A stretch of 64,000 nt of DNA from Epiperipatus broadwayi (GCA_028023455.1 JAQFVV010012394.1:20418353-20482352), one strand, 5' to 3'; shown: positions 11,109 to 21,567, numbered from the stretch's first letter. Translations and numbers: made by a program. Notes: generated from the sequence alone by a model not told the origin.

Positions 11109-11614
11109 GTAATGATAAATAGTATTTTTTTATTGAATAAACATAATGTCACATAACATTTACCAAGTCTATTTAAATAATAATTTCCCTATAGCTGCTC
11201 TGTTCATTAACTTAAATTTTTCAGTAAGAAAATGGTCCGTGGACTACTTCTTACTGTATTTGAGATCTTTTTATTTAGTTATCCAGGACAATAACATCCA
11301 GAGAGCAAACTTAAATCAGCCTCTATATTTTAATGTTAATTGACTTTTAGAGAACTGATATTAAGTTTATAGAGTAGATATTCCACTCATTTCTAAAACT
11401 CTAAAATAAATAAACATGTTATATATGTACGATAAATAAAATTTTAATATTGAATAAATATAATGTCATGCGAAATTTACCAGTTCTATTTAAATAATAA
11501 TTGAACTGCCCTCTAGCTGCCATGCCTAATAACTTTATATACATATATATATATATAGTTGCCAATTTTTGACTCTGGTTGAGAAATTGCAAGTGCTTAT
11601 AAGGGGACTTTAAT
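11109..11614. other. AT-rich spacer with a diverged local duplication
   Basis: Two related segments of about 100 bp, near 11105-11200 and 11425-11530, share gataaatag/aaattt, tattgaataaa.ataatgtca and atttaaataataatt. This looks like a degenerate direct duplication. No gene is supported. Confidence 0.4.
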
Positions 11615-12110
11615 GTTAAGCCAATAAACATCACATGATCACCATTTCTTATGCTTGCTCTTAACTGTTATTAAAACAGGTAAAAACTCTTTATACAAAT
11701 CACCACTCAGTGCAAGCCAGAGTAACTAATGGATGCCAGAAGGTTGTGCATAAAATACCCATCTAGTGCCTACTCATGCAATATCCCCAGACTAGTTTCT
11801 GGCTTGGGGTCTTCATCAGTGAGGAGCCTTGGATCTGAGAGCACTGCACTTAGATCTTAGGATCTAATGCAACCCTCCAGCAGTCACCTTTTATCTCTAC
11901 TTAACTACAAAACTATGAGATTTAAAATGAAAACCCTATAATATTTTCAATACAAGCTCATCAGCTTATATAGTCATATAGGTCTGAACTCAGTTCAGTA
12001 CCTATACATTTTGGTGACTTTGGTTCTTTAATAATCAGAGTCACCACTATCTTATCAGGCAAGATTGGTGTTAAGCCAATAAACATCATATGTTCACCAT
12101 TTCTTATGCT
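11615..12110 (-). mobile_element. RZ1 element, about 1.1 units
   Basis: The landmark gttaagccaataaacatca begins at 11615 and again at 12070, 455 bp apart, so just over one RZ1 unit is present. It carries the standard landmarks in order: atggatgccagaagg, the hammerhead, gatcttaggatctaatgcaac, tctgaactcagttcag. It is more diverged than the array at 484-2493. No target duplication was found. Confidence 0.7.
11776..11834 (-). ncRNA. Hammerhead ribozyme motif, RZ1 copy (stem II changed)
   Basis: Minus-strand core CTGATGA, GAAA and palindromic ACTAGT with GTC triplet are intact. Stem II reads AGACCCCAAGCCA, so the GGC strand has changed and stem II is weakened. The outer stem I strand has a G for C change (atgca). 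Confidence 0.6.
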
Positions 12111-12120
12111 GTTGAGTATA

Positions 12121-12480
12121 TTTTCCACATTATTAGTGTGGATAAGTTAGTTGTCCAGGTCAACAAAGTTGTCTTGGTGGAAGATGACAGAATGAAGGCA
12201 TATACCATTATGTAGACCACTTATATTGCTATATGCATGCCAGTCATCACTGATTATATGCATAGCAGGTAAAATGTGTTGCTGTAAAGCAGTTCCAGAG
12301 TGGCAGCTGATTTATCTTCAATTTCTGTTAAAAAACACATTCTTGACTTTCTCTATCCCACTGAACATGCAATGGTCTTCTTTCATTGCTCCCTATGATG
12401 TTTTCAGTGAAAGAAATATGACTCATCGATCTCCACTATCCATGGTTCGCTGTTGTTATCAAATCTGCCGACAAGGCTGG
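12121..12480 (-). pseudogene. Merlin-type (ISXO2-like) DDE transposase remnant
   Basis: Reading the minus strand, an EIDESYF motif (about 12437-12418), typical of the first catalytic region of ISXO2-like/Merlin transposases, is followed after stops by a CFL..IEDKSAATL-like stretch. Near 12175-12150 comes DNFVD, matching the family's late NFVDP region. These pieces lie in the right order and spacing for Merlin but in different frames and with in-frame stops, so the gene is dead. Only the central to C-terminal part is seen. I found no terminal inverted repeats. The assignment rests on motif recognition and would need a profile search. Confidence 0.55.
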
Positions 12481-13107
12481 ATTTCTGTCGAAATATGTAG
12501 TACATACTTTGGCAAAAATTACATCAGTCTATGACCACTCATTCATTAACATAAGTCTCATGAACAATAAAGTGTATTGGAAAATTAATTTAAGTTTTGC
12601 CACATGTGAACGTATTTAATAGTTTATAACCTAGCTCAAAATTGCACATAAAAATGTTTTTTTTTTTAAATTTTAGATATATGTTATAATTATATAATAC
12701 AAATAAAATATAGTTCAATATTTAACAAAAATGCAAATTCCTGCAAGTAGGATGAAAACAAAATATAATTCAATTTTTTAAAAATAAAGGGTGAAAAGTT
12801 GTGGCCACTAAGTCAGTTTTATCACAAACCAATTTGTGAACCACAAATAAAGCCATATGTAGAATGTGTTGGACCATGTTTCTACTTACTTGATATTTTA
12901 AGATGCTCTCCTTTAATTTCTTCAGCAGAACACTTTTTTAATTTAAAATATTTCAATACCATATCTAATAGTAGTCATCCATTGTTATTTTGTTATATCT
13001 TCCCAATGAAAACAATTGACATTCTTCAGAATGTAATTTGAATTTTTTTATAGATACTTCCATATTTCTCCATTCTTTTTTATTTCATAAATAATTTCAT
13101 ATAAATA
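12481..13107. other. AT-rich stretch without supported gene
   Basis: A frame of 80 codons at 12799-13041 has no recognisable domain or codon pattern. T- and A-runs near 12660 and 12775. Nothing else seen. Confidence 0.4.
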
Positions 13108-13210
13108 AAGATACAATAAAAGACAAATAATTCCCAAGATGCATTTCATGCTGAACCAGCACTCATCAGTTGGGCCAGGTCATCATCTCTCATATATATC
13201 TTTATTACAT
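13108..13210 (-). mobile_element. RZ3 hammerhead repeat fragment
   Basis: About 100 bp centred on an RZ3 hammerhead. Its edges are complementary: aataaagata near 13113 and tatctttatt near 13198, which would close an outer helix around the ribozyme. Related sequences are at 22430-23012 and 35950-36150. Confidence 0.5.
13133..13174 (-). ncRNA. Type I hammerhead ribozyme motif, RZ3 (best copy)
   Basis: Minus strand: stem I CCCAA, core CTGATGA, stem II GTGCTG-GTT-CAGCAT (six pairs including a G-U next to the core), GAA, stem III ATGCAT (palindrome), C17, then TTGGG closing stem I with five perfect pairs. All core residues are present. This is the most canonical ribozyme of the RZ3 family in the window; predicted cleavage is 3' of the C in ATC. 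Confidence 0.75.
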
Positions 13211-13214
13211 GAAG

Positions 13215-13813
13215 AGTATTTATGTAGAGCAAATTGTCTCATTTTTATTTAATTTACTCCACTCCCAACTTTTACCTTATCAACTTTTTGATAAACACTT
13301 TAATGATTATTACTAATCATTACTAGAGATATAATTTGAGATCATCCTTATATTGTAAATGGAATCTACCTCTAATACAAAAATAAACCATGCTCAAGTT
13401 TACTATAAAACATTTTTTTAGGATGTCTTCCATTGTTCATAATTTTATATATTTAATACAATGGAGGGATGGTTTTAAGAGCAGTGGACCCATTAGCATA
13501 AGATCCACCCAACTGAAAAAGGTATTGATTGTTTTTATAATCTCACCATTATATTTTTAAAATTGTATGAAGCATCCTCAAATGAAACTTTTCTAACTTT
13601 ATATAGTTAATTTAGTTGCAATAATTATTTCCCTGTGACGAAATCATCTATCTTTTACCTAGCCAAAATTAGCAACACATCATAGTTTGTGTAGTAGCTT
13701 AAAAATCCAAGTTCACTTTTCTATTTACAAGACTACCAAGATATTTAAATTAGTTTATATTCTTACGTTATAACTATCCAAGCTAAAATTTGATGAGAAT
13801 TTTTTTTCAGTTG
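13215..13813. other. AT-rich spacer, no gene seen
   Basis: No ORF, repeat similarity or structured RNA seen between the RZ3 fragment and the gypsy-type element. Confidence 0.4.
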
Positions 13814-13818
13814 CAGAT

Positions 13819-14062
13819 TGTAATGTCACCTGCCATTATTATAGTGTAATGTCACATGCCATTATTTATTTATAAGTATAACAATCAAGAACGTGCAGCG
13901 TAGAACGTTCTGTCTAATATAGACGAGAGTTAGTTAGAGAAAACTGTCTTAGAGCTTACTTTATAGCAATGCATTATTTTTATTTGTGTTCAAGTTGTTA
14001 ATAAACCTATTTTTGTTACCAAATCTGTTGGAGAATTATATTAAGTTGACGCATACATGTCA
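13819..14062 (+). repeat. 5' LTR of gypsy-type element
   Basis: 244 bp, starting tgtaatgtcacctgcc. It begins with a tandem duplication of a 26-bp segment (13819-13844 and 13845-13870) also present in the 3' LTR. It holds aataaacct near 14001 as possible polyadenylation signal and ends in acatgtca. Confidence 0.85.
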
Positions 14063-14065
14063 AAT

Positions 14066-14085
14066 TGGCGCAGTTGAACAGGATC
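14066..14085 (+). promoter_or_regulatory. Candidate primer-binding site
   Basis: tggcgcagttgaacaggat begins three bases after the 5' LTR. The TGGCGC start just inside the LTR is typical of gypsy-type elements, where it pairs with a tRNA 3' end. I cannot name the tRNA. Confidence 0.6.
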
Positions 14086-14111
14086 TCTGAAAAACAGTTT
14101 GGAACGAAAAA

Positions 14112-14702
14112 ATGGCCACCATGATACAACTATGAATAGGAGAATTCGATGTTGAAAATCCCAGTAAATGGCCATTATATGTAAAACTGGTTGAAAAACA
14201 CTTTTTGATAAGCAGTGTGAAGCAAAACGACATTAAAATTGCCACACTTCTAGGTTTTGCAGGAATCAAGATTTTAGAAGTTGCTAACCGGTTATGTGAA
14301 CCCGTCGAACCAGAAACTTTACAATACGACAATGTGGTTGAAAGATTAACTTTAGAGTTCTGCCCGCTACCGTGTAAGCACATCACTAGACTACATTTTT
14401 GTTTACGATATCAAGCAAAAAATGAAACCTTCAAGGAATATGATTCAGCCCTGCATGAATTAGTTAAAAATTGTGTCTATGGTAAATTTTTAGAAGAAGC
14501 ATTTTTTGAACAGTTGCTACTCGGATTATATGACATAAATTTTCGTGAACAATTACTTGCAGACTCGAACATTACATATAAAGAAGCCATTAAAAAGACA
14601 ATAGCTCACGAACTAGTAATAGAGCAGGCAAAAGAATTTAGGAATAATGCATCACCTCGTATCATTCGTTCGATTCAGAAAAATGCTGAACAAGATGTAT
14701 AA
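14112..14702 (+). pseudogene. Gypsy-type gag, interrupted
   Basis: The frame starts at ATG 14112, is stopped by TGA at 14133-14135, and then runs open to TAA at 14702 (165 codons from 14205). The capsid-like part has the conserved pattern LTLEF.PLP, LR.QA..ETF.EY, L..L...C.YG and QLLLGL.D seen in gag of Ty3/gypsy elements. Downstream, 14700-14770, cysteine-rich codons suggest a zinc knuckle whose second half now lies in another reading frame, so the nucleocapsid region is frameshifted. Gag normally packages element RNA in cytoplasmic particles; this copy could make only a fragment. Confidence 0.7.
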
Positions 14703-14782
14703 CCGCGTATGTTTCTGCTGCAAAAAAAACCCGACATGTTGTACGCAATTGTAAACAACTGTCTGAAACATGAGGAACCCTA

Positions 14783-15802
14783 GTGAGAGATTCTGGAAAA
14801 AACAACTCAAAAGATCAATACGAGATCAAAACACTGAAAAATTCAGAATCAGATTTTAATCAAACTGTGTGCATCGAAGGAAAACGTTGTGAAATGGAAA
14901 TTGATAGTGGCTCTGATGTTTCCCTAATGTCTCTAAAGGATTGGAAATCTATTTTTAAAAATAAGTCTAAAAAAAAAATAGTGAATACCGAAGTTCGCGC
15001 AACAGACGTTAATGGAAATAAAGTCGAAATTATCGGAAAGGTTATGGTCAAGGTCAGTTTGAACTCAAACAAAGGAGTTTTACCGTTATATATATTAAAT
15101 AAAAAGATAAAACCCTTAATGGGTAGAAACTGGTTTCATTCTTTGGGAATTAGGATTAATATAATAAAGAAAATTAAAATCGGAAACAAAATGCAGATTA
15201 AATTCCCATCACTTGTCACTAAAAATTTAGGACAAATGAAAACAAAGCCAGTTCAGCTAGAGTTAAAAGAAAACGCAATACCAGTAATTTGCAAGAGTAG
15301 GAAAATACCATTTGCACAACATTCTATTCTAACTGCTGCTAGCGGAAAGACTCATGCCAAACTTTTTCTGAAAAGAAAGTTACAGAGTAACTTAACTTTA
15401 CTCCTACCAGAACCAACAAGAGAAACTGTTGATAAAAAGTCAGAGAAGTTTCTTGTAGGTGAGAAGGTGTTGATTAGAGATTGCCTACAACAAATTTGGA
15501 TAAAGGGCGAAGTAATTGGCATAACTTCCAAGAATATAGCTACAGTACAAACGGAAGATAACGTTAGATACAAGAGACATTTTAATCATATCCGCCATCA
15601 CATCAATCCAAACTGGCAATATACTACCACAGCTCAAATCAATGGGAATAAACCTTCTGAAAAGAGACTTGATAACTCAGAGCCAAGTCCAGACTATCAG
15701 ATACCAAAACCTGGGGAAAAGATTTCAGTAGATAATACAGAATATAAACACCCAAAGCGAGATGGGAAGCCACCCTCTTATCTAACTGACTATTTAAGAT
15801 AG
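14783..15802 (+). pseudogene. Pol derivative: protease fused to integrase C-terminal tail
   Basis: An open frame of 339 codons beginning at a non-ATG codon, as expected for pol expressed as a fusion with gag. Residues 41-44 are DSGS, the active-site motif of a retropepsin-type aspartic protease, and PLMGRNW at about 111-117 marks its end. Residues about 152-178 correspond to the start of reverse transcriptase. From about residue 179 the sequence jumps to the end of integrase: GKT.AKLFLKRKL, then a basic C-terminal domain around 225-270. All of RT, RNase H and the integrase catalytic core is missing, yet the frame is kept across the junction near 15315. No catalytic RT or DDE residues exist, so the product could at most be a protease. 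Confidence 0.75.
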
Positions 15803-15814
15803 CCGTTTTTCTCT

Positions 15815-15830
15815 GCTATGGGTAGAGGAG
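15815..15830 (+). promoter_or_regulatory. Candidate polypurine tract
   Basis: The purine-rich run gggtagaggag abuts the first base of the 3' LTR at 15831, the expected place for plus-strand priming. Confidence 0.55.
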
Positions 15831-16074
15831 TGTAATGTCACCTGCCATTATTATAGTGTAATGTCACCTGCCATTATTTATTTATAAGTATAACAATCAA
15901 GAACGTGCAGCGTAGAACGTTCTGTCTAATATAGAAGAGAGTTAGTTAGAGAAAACAGTCTTAGAGCTTACTTTATAGCAATGCATTATTTTTATTTGTG
16001 TTCATGTTGTTAATAAACCTATTTTTATTACCAAATCTGTTGGAGAATTATATTAAGTTGACGCATACACGTCA
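15831..16074 (+). repeat. 3' LTR of gypsy-type element
   Basis: 244 bp, same length as the 5' LTR, with about six substitutions and the same leading 26-bp tandem duplication. It ends cacgtca. Confidence 0.85.
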
Positions 16075-16079
16075 CTGAT

Positions 16080-17550
16080 TGATAAAGAAGTTGAGTTTTT
16101 AGAACATTAGTTAATAAAACAGTCTTTACTTTATATTCAAAACATTAAGCACATTCAGTAAATCGTCTTCTGAACAGCAGATTGTATATTAGCAAACGAT
16201 TATTTTACAACTTTATATTCCATACTTTTTAATAATTTTAATAGCTGTTCATATGATTACTGCAGATCTAACTGCTAAAATCCGGAATTATCAAAATACA
16301 CTTACATGCATACGCATATATATATACTTATTCGGCATAACGTAAAAAAAAAAATCCTTTTCTTATTTCACTTTAATAGATATATTTAGTTTGTTAATAT
16401 TAATGTTTTCATTATCTTAATTTTTATTAAAGAAATCGCCTCTAGTAATGTGGTCGCTGTTTATTTTCCCAAGTAATGCAAAAAGAAAACACGAAATTGT
16501 ACACATAGCTGACCTCTGGTGGCCTAAATTCTAGTTATTATTTAACAGAACATTTTGTGATTTAAAATGTTAAGAAAATAAAACTTGGTATTTTGGCAGC
16601 TTGACATTTTCTCAAACTCTTAAGGGAAAAAAATATTTGTTCAAAATCTAAAAAAGTAAATAAATATTTATATTAGCCAGAATTTTTAACCAAATATGCT
16701 TGAAAGAAGCAGTGAAAAAATTTCCATTACATGCTTGCTTTAAATATTAATCAAAATATAGAAATAAAAGTTAATTTTGAATATTTTAAAATTTAGGGAC
16801 AACAAAAAAATACAGCAACAATAATATTAAAAAAACTGCACTCCTAAACATTACTGTATAAAATGCGATAGTAATGAATTTTTAAAATTTCTCATCACTA
16901 TTTTAAATCGTATCAGACCATACTGCAGAATGAAGATCTCTTAATAAATATAATCCAATTTCTTTGATCCATACTTTCTTATTTCATTTATCTATCTTAC
17001 ATGTAGTCTCATTCTAGATTTTTAAAATTTCTTAGGATCCAATTTAAAACTTTAGTTGTCCTTCTATTATTATTTCTTCAAGTAACTTCATTTCAGCTGT
17101 TTAATTGTTTCAACGAAATCACTAGCATCCTTGCTCAAATCCATTAAAGAATTACTTGTTCATTTAATGGAAGTAAAATAATGATTTTAGCAAAAAAATA
17201 ATATTTATTAAATGATTTTATTTATGTGATCATTCTTTAGATTATTCCGTTCTATAATCGATTATTCAGTGAGAAATGTTTTATATGAAGGAAGATGGTT
17301 TAATTATTTTATAACAAATATTTGAGAATATTACATTTTATAATGGAGTTATACATTTATTTACTTAGAAAACAACTGTTAACAAAATACTATAAAACAA
17401 TCATAGAGATTTCAAATAGGGGATAGATTAAATGTTTCACTTCTGCCACTATATCTGAAGATTACACAATTTACATCTTGTGTTTGTCCACATGTAGATC
17501 AGATAGTAGATCTTAACAATTTGTTTATGAAGTAGATGATTGCAATGATC
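16080..17550. other. AT-rich stretch without supported gene
   Basis: No ORF above background, no repeat shared with the rest of the window, and no tRNA-like or ribozyme-like structure seen. A TA run lies at about 16317-16325. Confidence 0.4.
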
Positions 17551-17554
17551 ATGA

Positions 17555-19200
17555 ATTGTCCTGAATCCATTGATTCCAGTAAAATATAGAGAGAACAAAT
17601 TCATTTGACTTTATTGTTGGATCTGGAAAATGAAATTTGTTTAAAGTTTATAGTAAGCCCATCTCTTAACACCATGATTTTTTGTTTATTTGAAAATTTC
17701 TTAACTGAATATTCAGAAAAGAGATTTTGATTTAAAATAAGTCTTAAGTAACGAAAGTATACTTTGAATTATTGGCAAATCTAATCTGGTTAATAGCTCT
17801 TTATAAATTTTCTGTTAAGCAACTTCTCTTCTGATACTTAGTAGCAGAATATGTGGGTTAGAATGTGTAATTTTTTTCAGGACAGGTGCACAATATTCAC
17901 CATCTGAATAAGCTAATGCTAAGAAAGCTGTTTGTGAAGTAATTGTGCCATAATCCCCCCCCCCCGCTTCAAATCCAACTCTTTAAGGAGCTTATTCTTA
18001 AAAATTGTTTTAGGTTTAACCTTTAGATAGATGAGGAAAATAAGCTGGCTATGATTCAAGTTACTCCCAAATGTCATGAGATAGGATTGTGGCTCCGTTC
18101 TTTTGTTATTAAGGGTTATATTCAAATTATAAGTTTTCCTGTTATTTAAATGGAAAGGCTACTATTTTTTTGTATTATGATTAAGGCCTCGGTTTTTTTT
18201 AAAAAATTCCAAAGTTTTTATATCCTATTTTTCTATTTTTGGAAAAGATTAAGTCAAAGCAATATTATCAGTGTAGACGAGTTTTCAGCATTCTGTATTT
18301 GGAAAATCACTGAAGAAGATATTAAATTAAGTAGGCAAGATGGCCGAACTCTGTGGAAGATGGTTCTGTAAAATTTTATATTTGGTACAATTATCATTTG
18401 AATTTTTTTACTGGATATTTTATCAAATAAATTAAGTTTTCCCGAATTTAAGGATTTTAAAAACCATTTTTAAAAAGAATAATAAACTAAAATTAGATCG
18501 CTAAAGGTTGCACAAGTTTTTAATATATTTTGAATTCCCTTTTCAACATAAGTTGTTAAATAAAAAAAGTTTTTCAGAGCAGGTTTTTCCTGGAACCTGC
18601 AGTATGAGTAGATAATATACAAATATTAATGAAATTCTTGTTAATATAATTTTTTCAAGTAGCTTGCAAGGAATGTAAAATAATGATATTGCATGATAAT
18701 GTTTTGGATCAGTATTAAGTTTATTTGTTTTTAAGACTGCTATAGTGTTGCTATTAGACAAATTTTTGGAATAGTTTCTATATTAATAATATGAATGAAT
18801 AGTTGTTGGCCAACCATATTTGGCTTTGAGTCTTAAAATTTTAAAAAATTCTGATAGCATATATTCTGTTATGGTACATTTCCTTATTTAAAATAATCAA
18901 GAACAAGTTCAATGTCTACTCATTTTATTCGACTGATTGACATCAGGGAAACAGTGTGAAAGAGAAATTTGAAATTCTCATCTAATGATGTTTTTTTCCT
19001 TCATTTTATCAATTTTGGGATTAGAACTATAATATATGCATTTGACAATCTTATTAGCAGAAATAGTGGTAGTTCCATCAATAGTACTAATACATCCATT
19101 GACTTGTTTTTAAAGCAACCAATTCTTTCAACTAGATGTTATAAAGTTTTTCTTTTCCACTTCCACATTTTTTGGCATCATTCAGTGATCTTATAAATTT
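17555..19200 (-). pseudogene. Decayed non-LTR (Jockey-like) reverse transcriptase
   Basis: Minus-strand fragments in the order expected of a LINE RT. Near 19075-19020 is a piece resembling the pre-RT region. At 18761-18543 comes HYHAISLFYIPCKLLEKIIL, matching the YRPISLL...KLLEK block of LINE RTs (the usual YRPIS has become YHAIS). A later stretch follows near 18125-17960, and SDGEYCAPV near 17905-17870 matches the C-terminal AEYCAPVW motif common in Jockey-type elements. The fragments are separated by stops and frameshifts and the YADD box is not recognisable. Clade assignment is by motif memory only. Confidence 0.5.
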
Positions 19201-19378
19201 ATCAGAATTTTCATATTTTAGATAAAAATCTATTGTTATAAAGCACCGAAACTTTGGAAATTATTCAAACGGAAGCCAATCTCCAATAATGCGCTATTTC
19301 TTAAATATTAAAAAAAACCAAATCAGATGTCACATGACCTAATAGAGCTTGCAAAATAAGCTCTTAACAAGCTTTGCA

Positions 19379-19441
19379 GAATACCCCCAATCCCAGACCA
19401 GTTTCAGCTACCGGCATCATCAGTGAGGTGCCAGGATATTC
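19379..19441 (-). ncRNA. Type I hammerhead ribozyme motif, RZ2
   Basis: Minus strand: outer stem I GAATATCC, CCTCA, core CTGATGA, short stem II GC-CGGTA-GC flanked by U residues, GAA, ACTGGT, C17, TGGGA, and GGGTATTC closing outer stem I with eight pairs including one G-U. Stem III is nearly palindromic. Stem II has only two Watson-Crick pairs, which is weak. Confidence 0.65.
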
Positions 19442-19571
19442 AAGCAGTAGATTAAAAATAGCAGGACAAGCCCAGCACTTTATCTAATGTATAACTATTA
19501 AGTAGAAAATCTGAAATTTTTGACATCCATATGTCTTCCAATCCAGCTATATAACTTAAATAGCCATATGG

Positions 19572-19618
19572 GACTGACGACGCTAGTAGCAGAAATCGAA
19601 CTGGGGTTGGAGGTATTC
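19572..19618 (+). ncRNA. Decayed hammerhead motif, RZ2 right arm
   Basis: CTGACGA, GC-TAGTA-GC and GAAA are present, followed by TCGAAC and later GGTATTC, but the 5' strand of stem I and the NUH triplet are degraded. Confidence 0.45.
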
Positions 19619-19791
19619 TGCAAAGCTTGTTAAAAGCTTATTTTGTGAGCTCTATATATAACATTTGTAAATACAAGCTTATTAAATTAGATCATGTGAC
19701 ATCTGACTTGATTTTTTTTTTTGTAATTTTATTTTTTGCTATTAAGGCTTTGGTGATTTTATATTGCTAAAGCTTTTAATATATTGTGTAT

Positions 19792-19835
19792 CTGAACTTA
19801 GTTCAATCCCATATGGCTATTTAAGTTAGATACTT
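19792..19835 (+). repeat. Fragment of the module shared by RZ1 and RZ2
   Basis: tgaacttagttcaatcccat followed by atggctatttaagtta resembles the RZ1 plus-sense segment tgaactgagttcagacccat with atgactatttaggcta, and an RZ2 internal segment at 19548-19571. Confidence 0.5.
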
Positions 19836-19839
19836 AATG

Positions 19840-20215
19840 TGCAATATGGCACCACAATTTCACATGGTCACAATTTTTCAGATTAAGGCAAAAGGCTTCC
19901 TCCAAAAGATATGCAACAGCAAAAGCATGTTCAACAACAAACACACACATCAGAGAACAATACCAGTTATTTTTGAGTTCACCTCATAATGCTTCAACTT
20001 TAATATAAAAATGAAAATATAAAAATGGGACATATTGGAAGAAATATTTCAATGGTGGTTTCCTACATTTAGATTTTCTTAAAATCCAAAAAGATATCAA
20101 TATATAAAAAATAGCAGCACTACACTTCAACATAGATAACTTCTTTTTATAATTTTTTGAAGCAAATAATTTTATAATTTAATTTCATCATCATTATCAC
20201 TTTTGAACACTATTG
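19840..20215. other. AT-rich spacer, no gene seen
   Basis: No coding pattern or repeat recognised. Confidence 0.35.
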
Positions 20216-20217
20216 AT

Positions 20218-21265
20218 TCATTGCAGGATGAAGGTCTCTCCAAGTTTAATCCAGTTTCTCCAATCTCCTGTCTCTTTTTTATCCCACACCAACAGACTTT
20301 GTTATTTCATTTTCCATATTACTTGTGATCTCTTTCTGCACCTTTTATAAACTCTTGGGAGTCAATTTAAGACTTCAACTGTCTATCTATTATCAGCTCT
20401 TCCGATAAGTCTGATTTACTTCTATTTTAAGTCTATTAATTCTTTCCATGATGTTACTAATGCCTGTTTCATTTTCAATCTTGTTACTTCCAACAGAGAT
20501 CTTTTCACATTTTGAACCGTGGTTTGAAGCCTCTATATTGCTGTCCTGTTAAGTATTCAAATTTCAGATCCATAACAAGAAATGCTGAAACACATTTGTT
20601 AATAAACCTTATTTTTCAAATACATAGGCATATTTCCTTTTAAGAGTAAAATTATTCTTGTAAAAGCATTCCATCAAAGTTTAATTTTATGGTTATTTTC
20701 ATCCATTATGTTTCCATCTGTATTAATAATCTGCCAAAGGGCTTGTAGCTGTTAACTTTTTTTCATTCATTATTATCAATCTTTGATTTTCTTCCTGAAA
20801 AGCCATACATTACTTCAGGGGTCCCCAACCCTATGCCCTGGGCACCATAGCGCCTGCATACCATTTTACGTGTGCCCGCCGCTATCTGAATACGATAAAA
20901 AAATTACTTATCTGATACAAATAAATTTAATTTTTAAAATTTCTTATATAATCTATACTTTATTTTGAAATAAATATTTTTTTGTACATTATGTGTATTA
21001 TTAACAATATCCAACTATAAATTTACATTGAAAAAATAAATGGTGCCCGCCACCTGGCTGGTATTAGAGAACGTGCTCTTAAGTGTAAAAATTATCTTTA
21101 GTCATACTTTTTAACTTTCATCTGATAACTTTTACAACTTTCCTGAAGCTCTAAAGCATTTTTATAAAAATAACCATACCATCTGGAAAAATCTATTTTT
21201 ATTCCCTTAGCATTTTATTTTAACTCACAAAATACATGTAAAACTGCTGTAAAAAGTTTTTGGAT
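20218..21265 (-). pseudogene. Decayed 3' fragment of RTE LINE
   Basis: The plus strand from gcaggatgaaggtctctcca (20224) onward matches, with many substitutions, the 3' half of the full-length RTE element at 25297 onward. It continues through the region encoding the RT palm C-terminus, is interrupted by an insertion near 20818-21069, and resumes at about 21080 (ttatctttagtcatactttt). Stops and indels are frequent. It represents an old insertion of the same RTE family. Confidence 0.75.
20818..21069. mobile_element. Probable hAT-type non-autonomous insertion
   Basis: The RTE fragment is interrupted after cattactt by a segment starting caggggtccccaacc, a sequence typical of hAT (Charlie-type) terminal inverted repeats. 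It carries tgtgcccgcc near 20871 and ggtgcccgcc near 21042, and ends near tagagaacg before gtgctctt, where RTE homology resumes. The right end does not clearly repeat the left terminus, so it is damaged or the boundary is misplaced. An 8-bp duplication would be cattactt/gtgctctt, poorly matched. Confidence 0.45.
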
Positions 21266-21470
21266 ATGAAATCAGTTATTATATATCATTCTCAAATAAT
21301 TTGATTTATAGGTATGTATTATACATGAGTTATAAACAATGATAATAATATTTAAATACATGTATATTGTGTATTTTATTAAAACAGGCAAAACTCTCTA
21401 TACGTATTGCACTCATTGTGAACCTGAGTAATCAATGGATTCCAGAAGGCTTGTGCATAAGTGCTTACTC

Positions 21471-21528
21471 ATCCCATATCCCAGACTAGATTCTGGCTTG
21501 TGGCCTTCATCAGTGAGGAGCCTTGGAT
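21471..21528 (-). ncRNA. Hammerhead motif, RZ1 composite copy 1
   Basis: Minus strand CTGATGA, GGC-CACAA-GCC, GAA; stem III changed from ACTAGT to TCTAGT, and outer stem I reduced (atccca). Core intact but stem III weakened. Confidence 0.55.
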
Positions 21529-21567
21529 CTGAGAGCACTGTATCTAGATCCTAAGTGCAGTTTTCAG

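Larger units (their letters stand above)
13819..16074 (+). mobile_element. Ty3/gypsy-type LTR retrotransposon, internally deleted
   Basis: Two 244-bp LTRs (13819-14062 and 15831-16074), both TG...CA, enclose 1.77 kb with a gag remnant and a shortened protease/integrase-tail ORF. The flanks cagat (13814-13818) and ctgat (16075-16079) match at four of five positions, suggesting a slightly decayed 5-bp target duplication. A primer-binding-site candidate lies just inside the left LTR and a purine-rich tract just before the right one. About 6 differences between the LTRs imply moderate age. Reverse transcriptase, RNase H and integrase core are absent, so the copy cannot move by itself but kept cis signals. 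Confidence 0.85.
19322..19711. mobile_element. RZ2 hammerhead element with terminal inverted repeats
   Basis: About 390 bp whose ends are inverted: atcagatgtcacatgacc on the left and the reverse complement of it at the right (ggt/gat catgtgacatctga, 19690-19706). Inside, the left arm carries a minus-strand hammerhead and the right arm a decayed plus-strand one, with matching flanks (gctttgcagaata...cccaatcccaga versus ggtattctgcaaagc). The same end sequence and internal order recur at 48791-49045 and 63539-63836. Confidence 0.65.

Noticed and set aside
12226-12534. 102-codon plus-strand frame with several cysteines
   Set aside because: It is the antisense shadow of the Merlin transposase remnant.
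14113-14123. gccaccatga, an ideal Kozak context
   Set aside because: It sits at the second ATG of the gag reading frame only nine bases after the first and just before a TGA; most likely coincidence.
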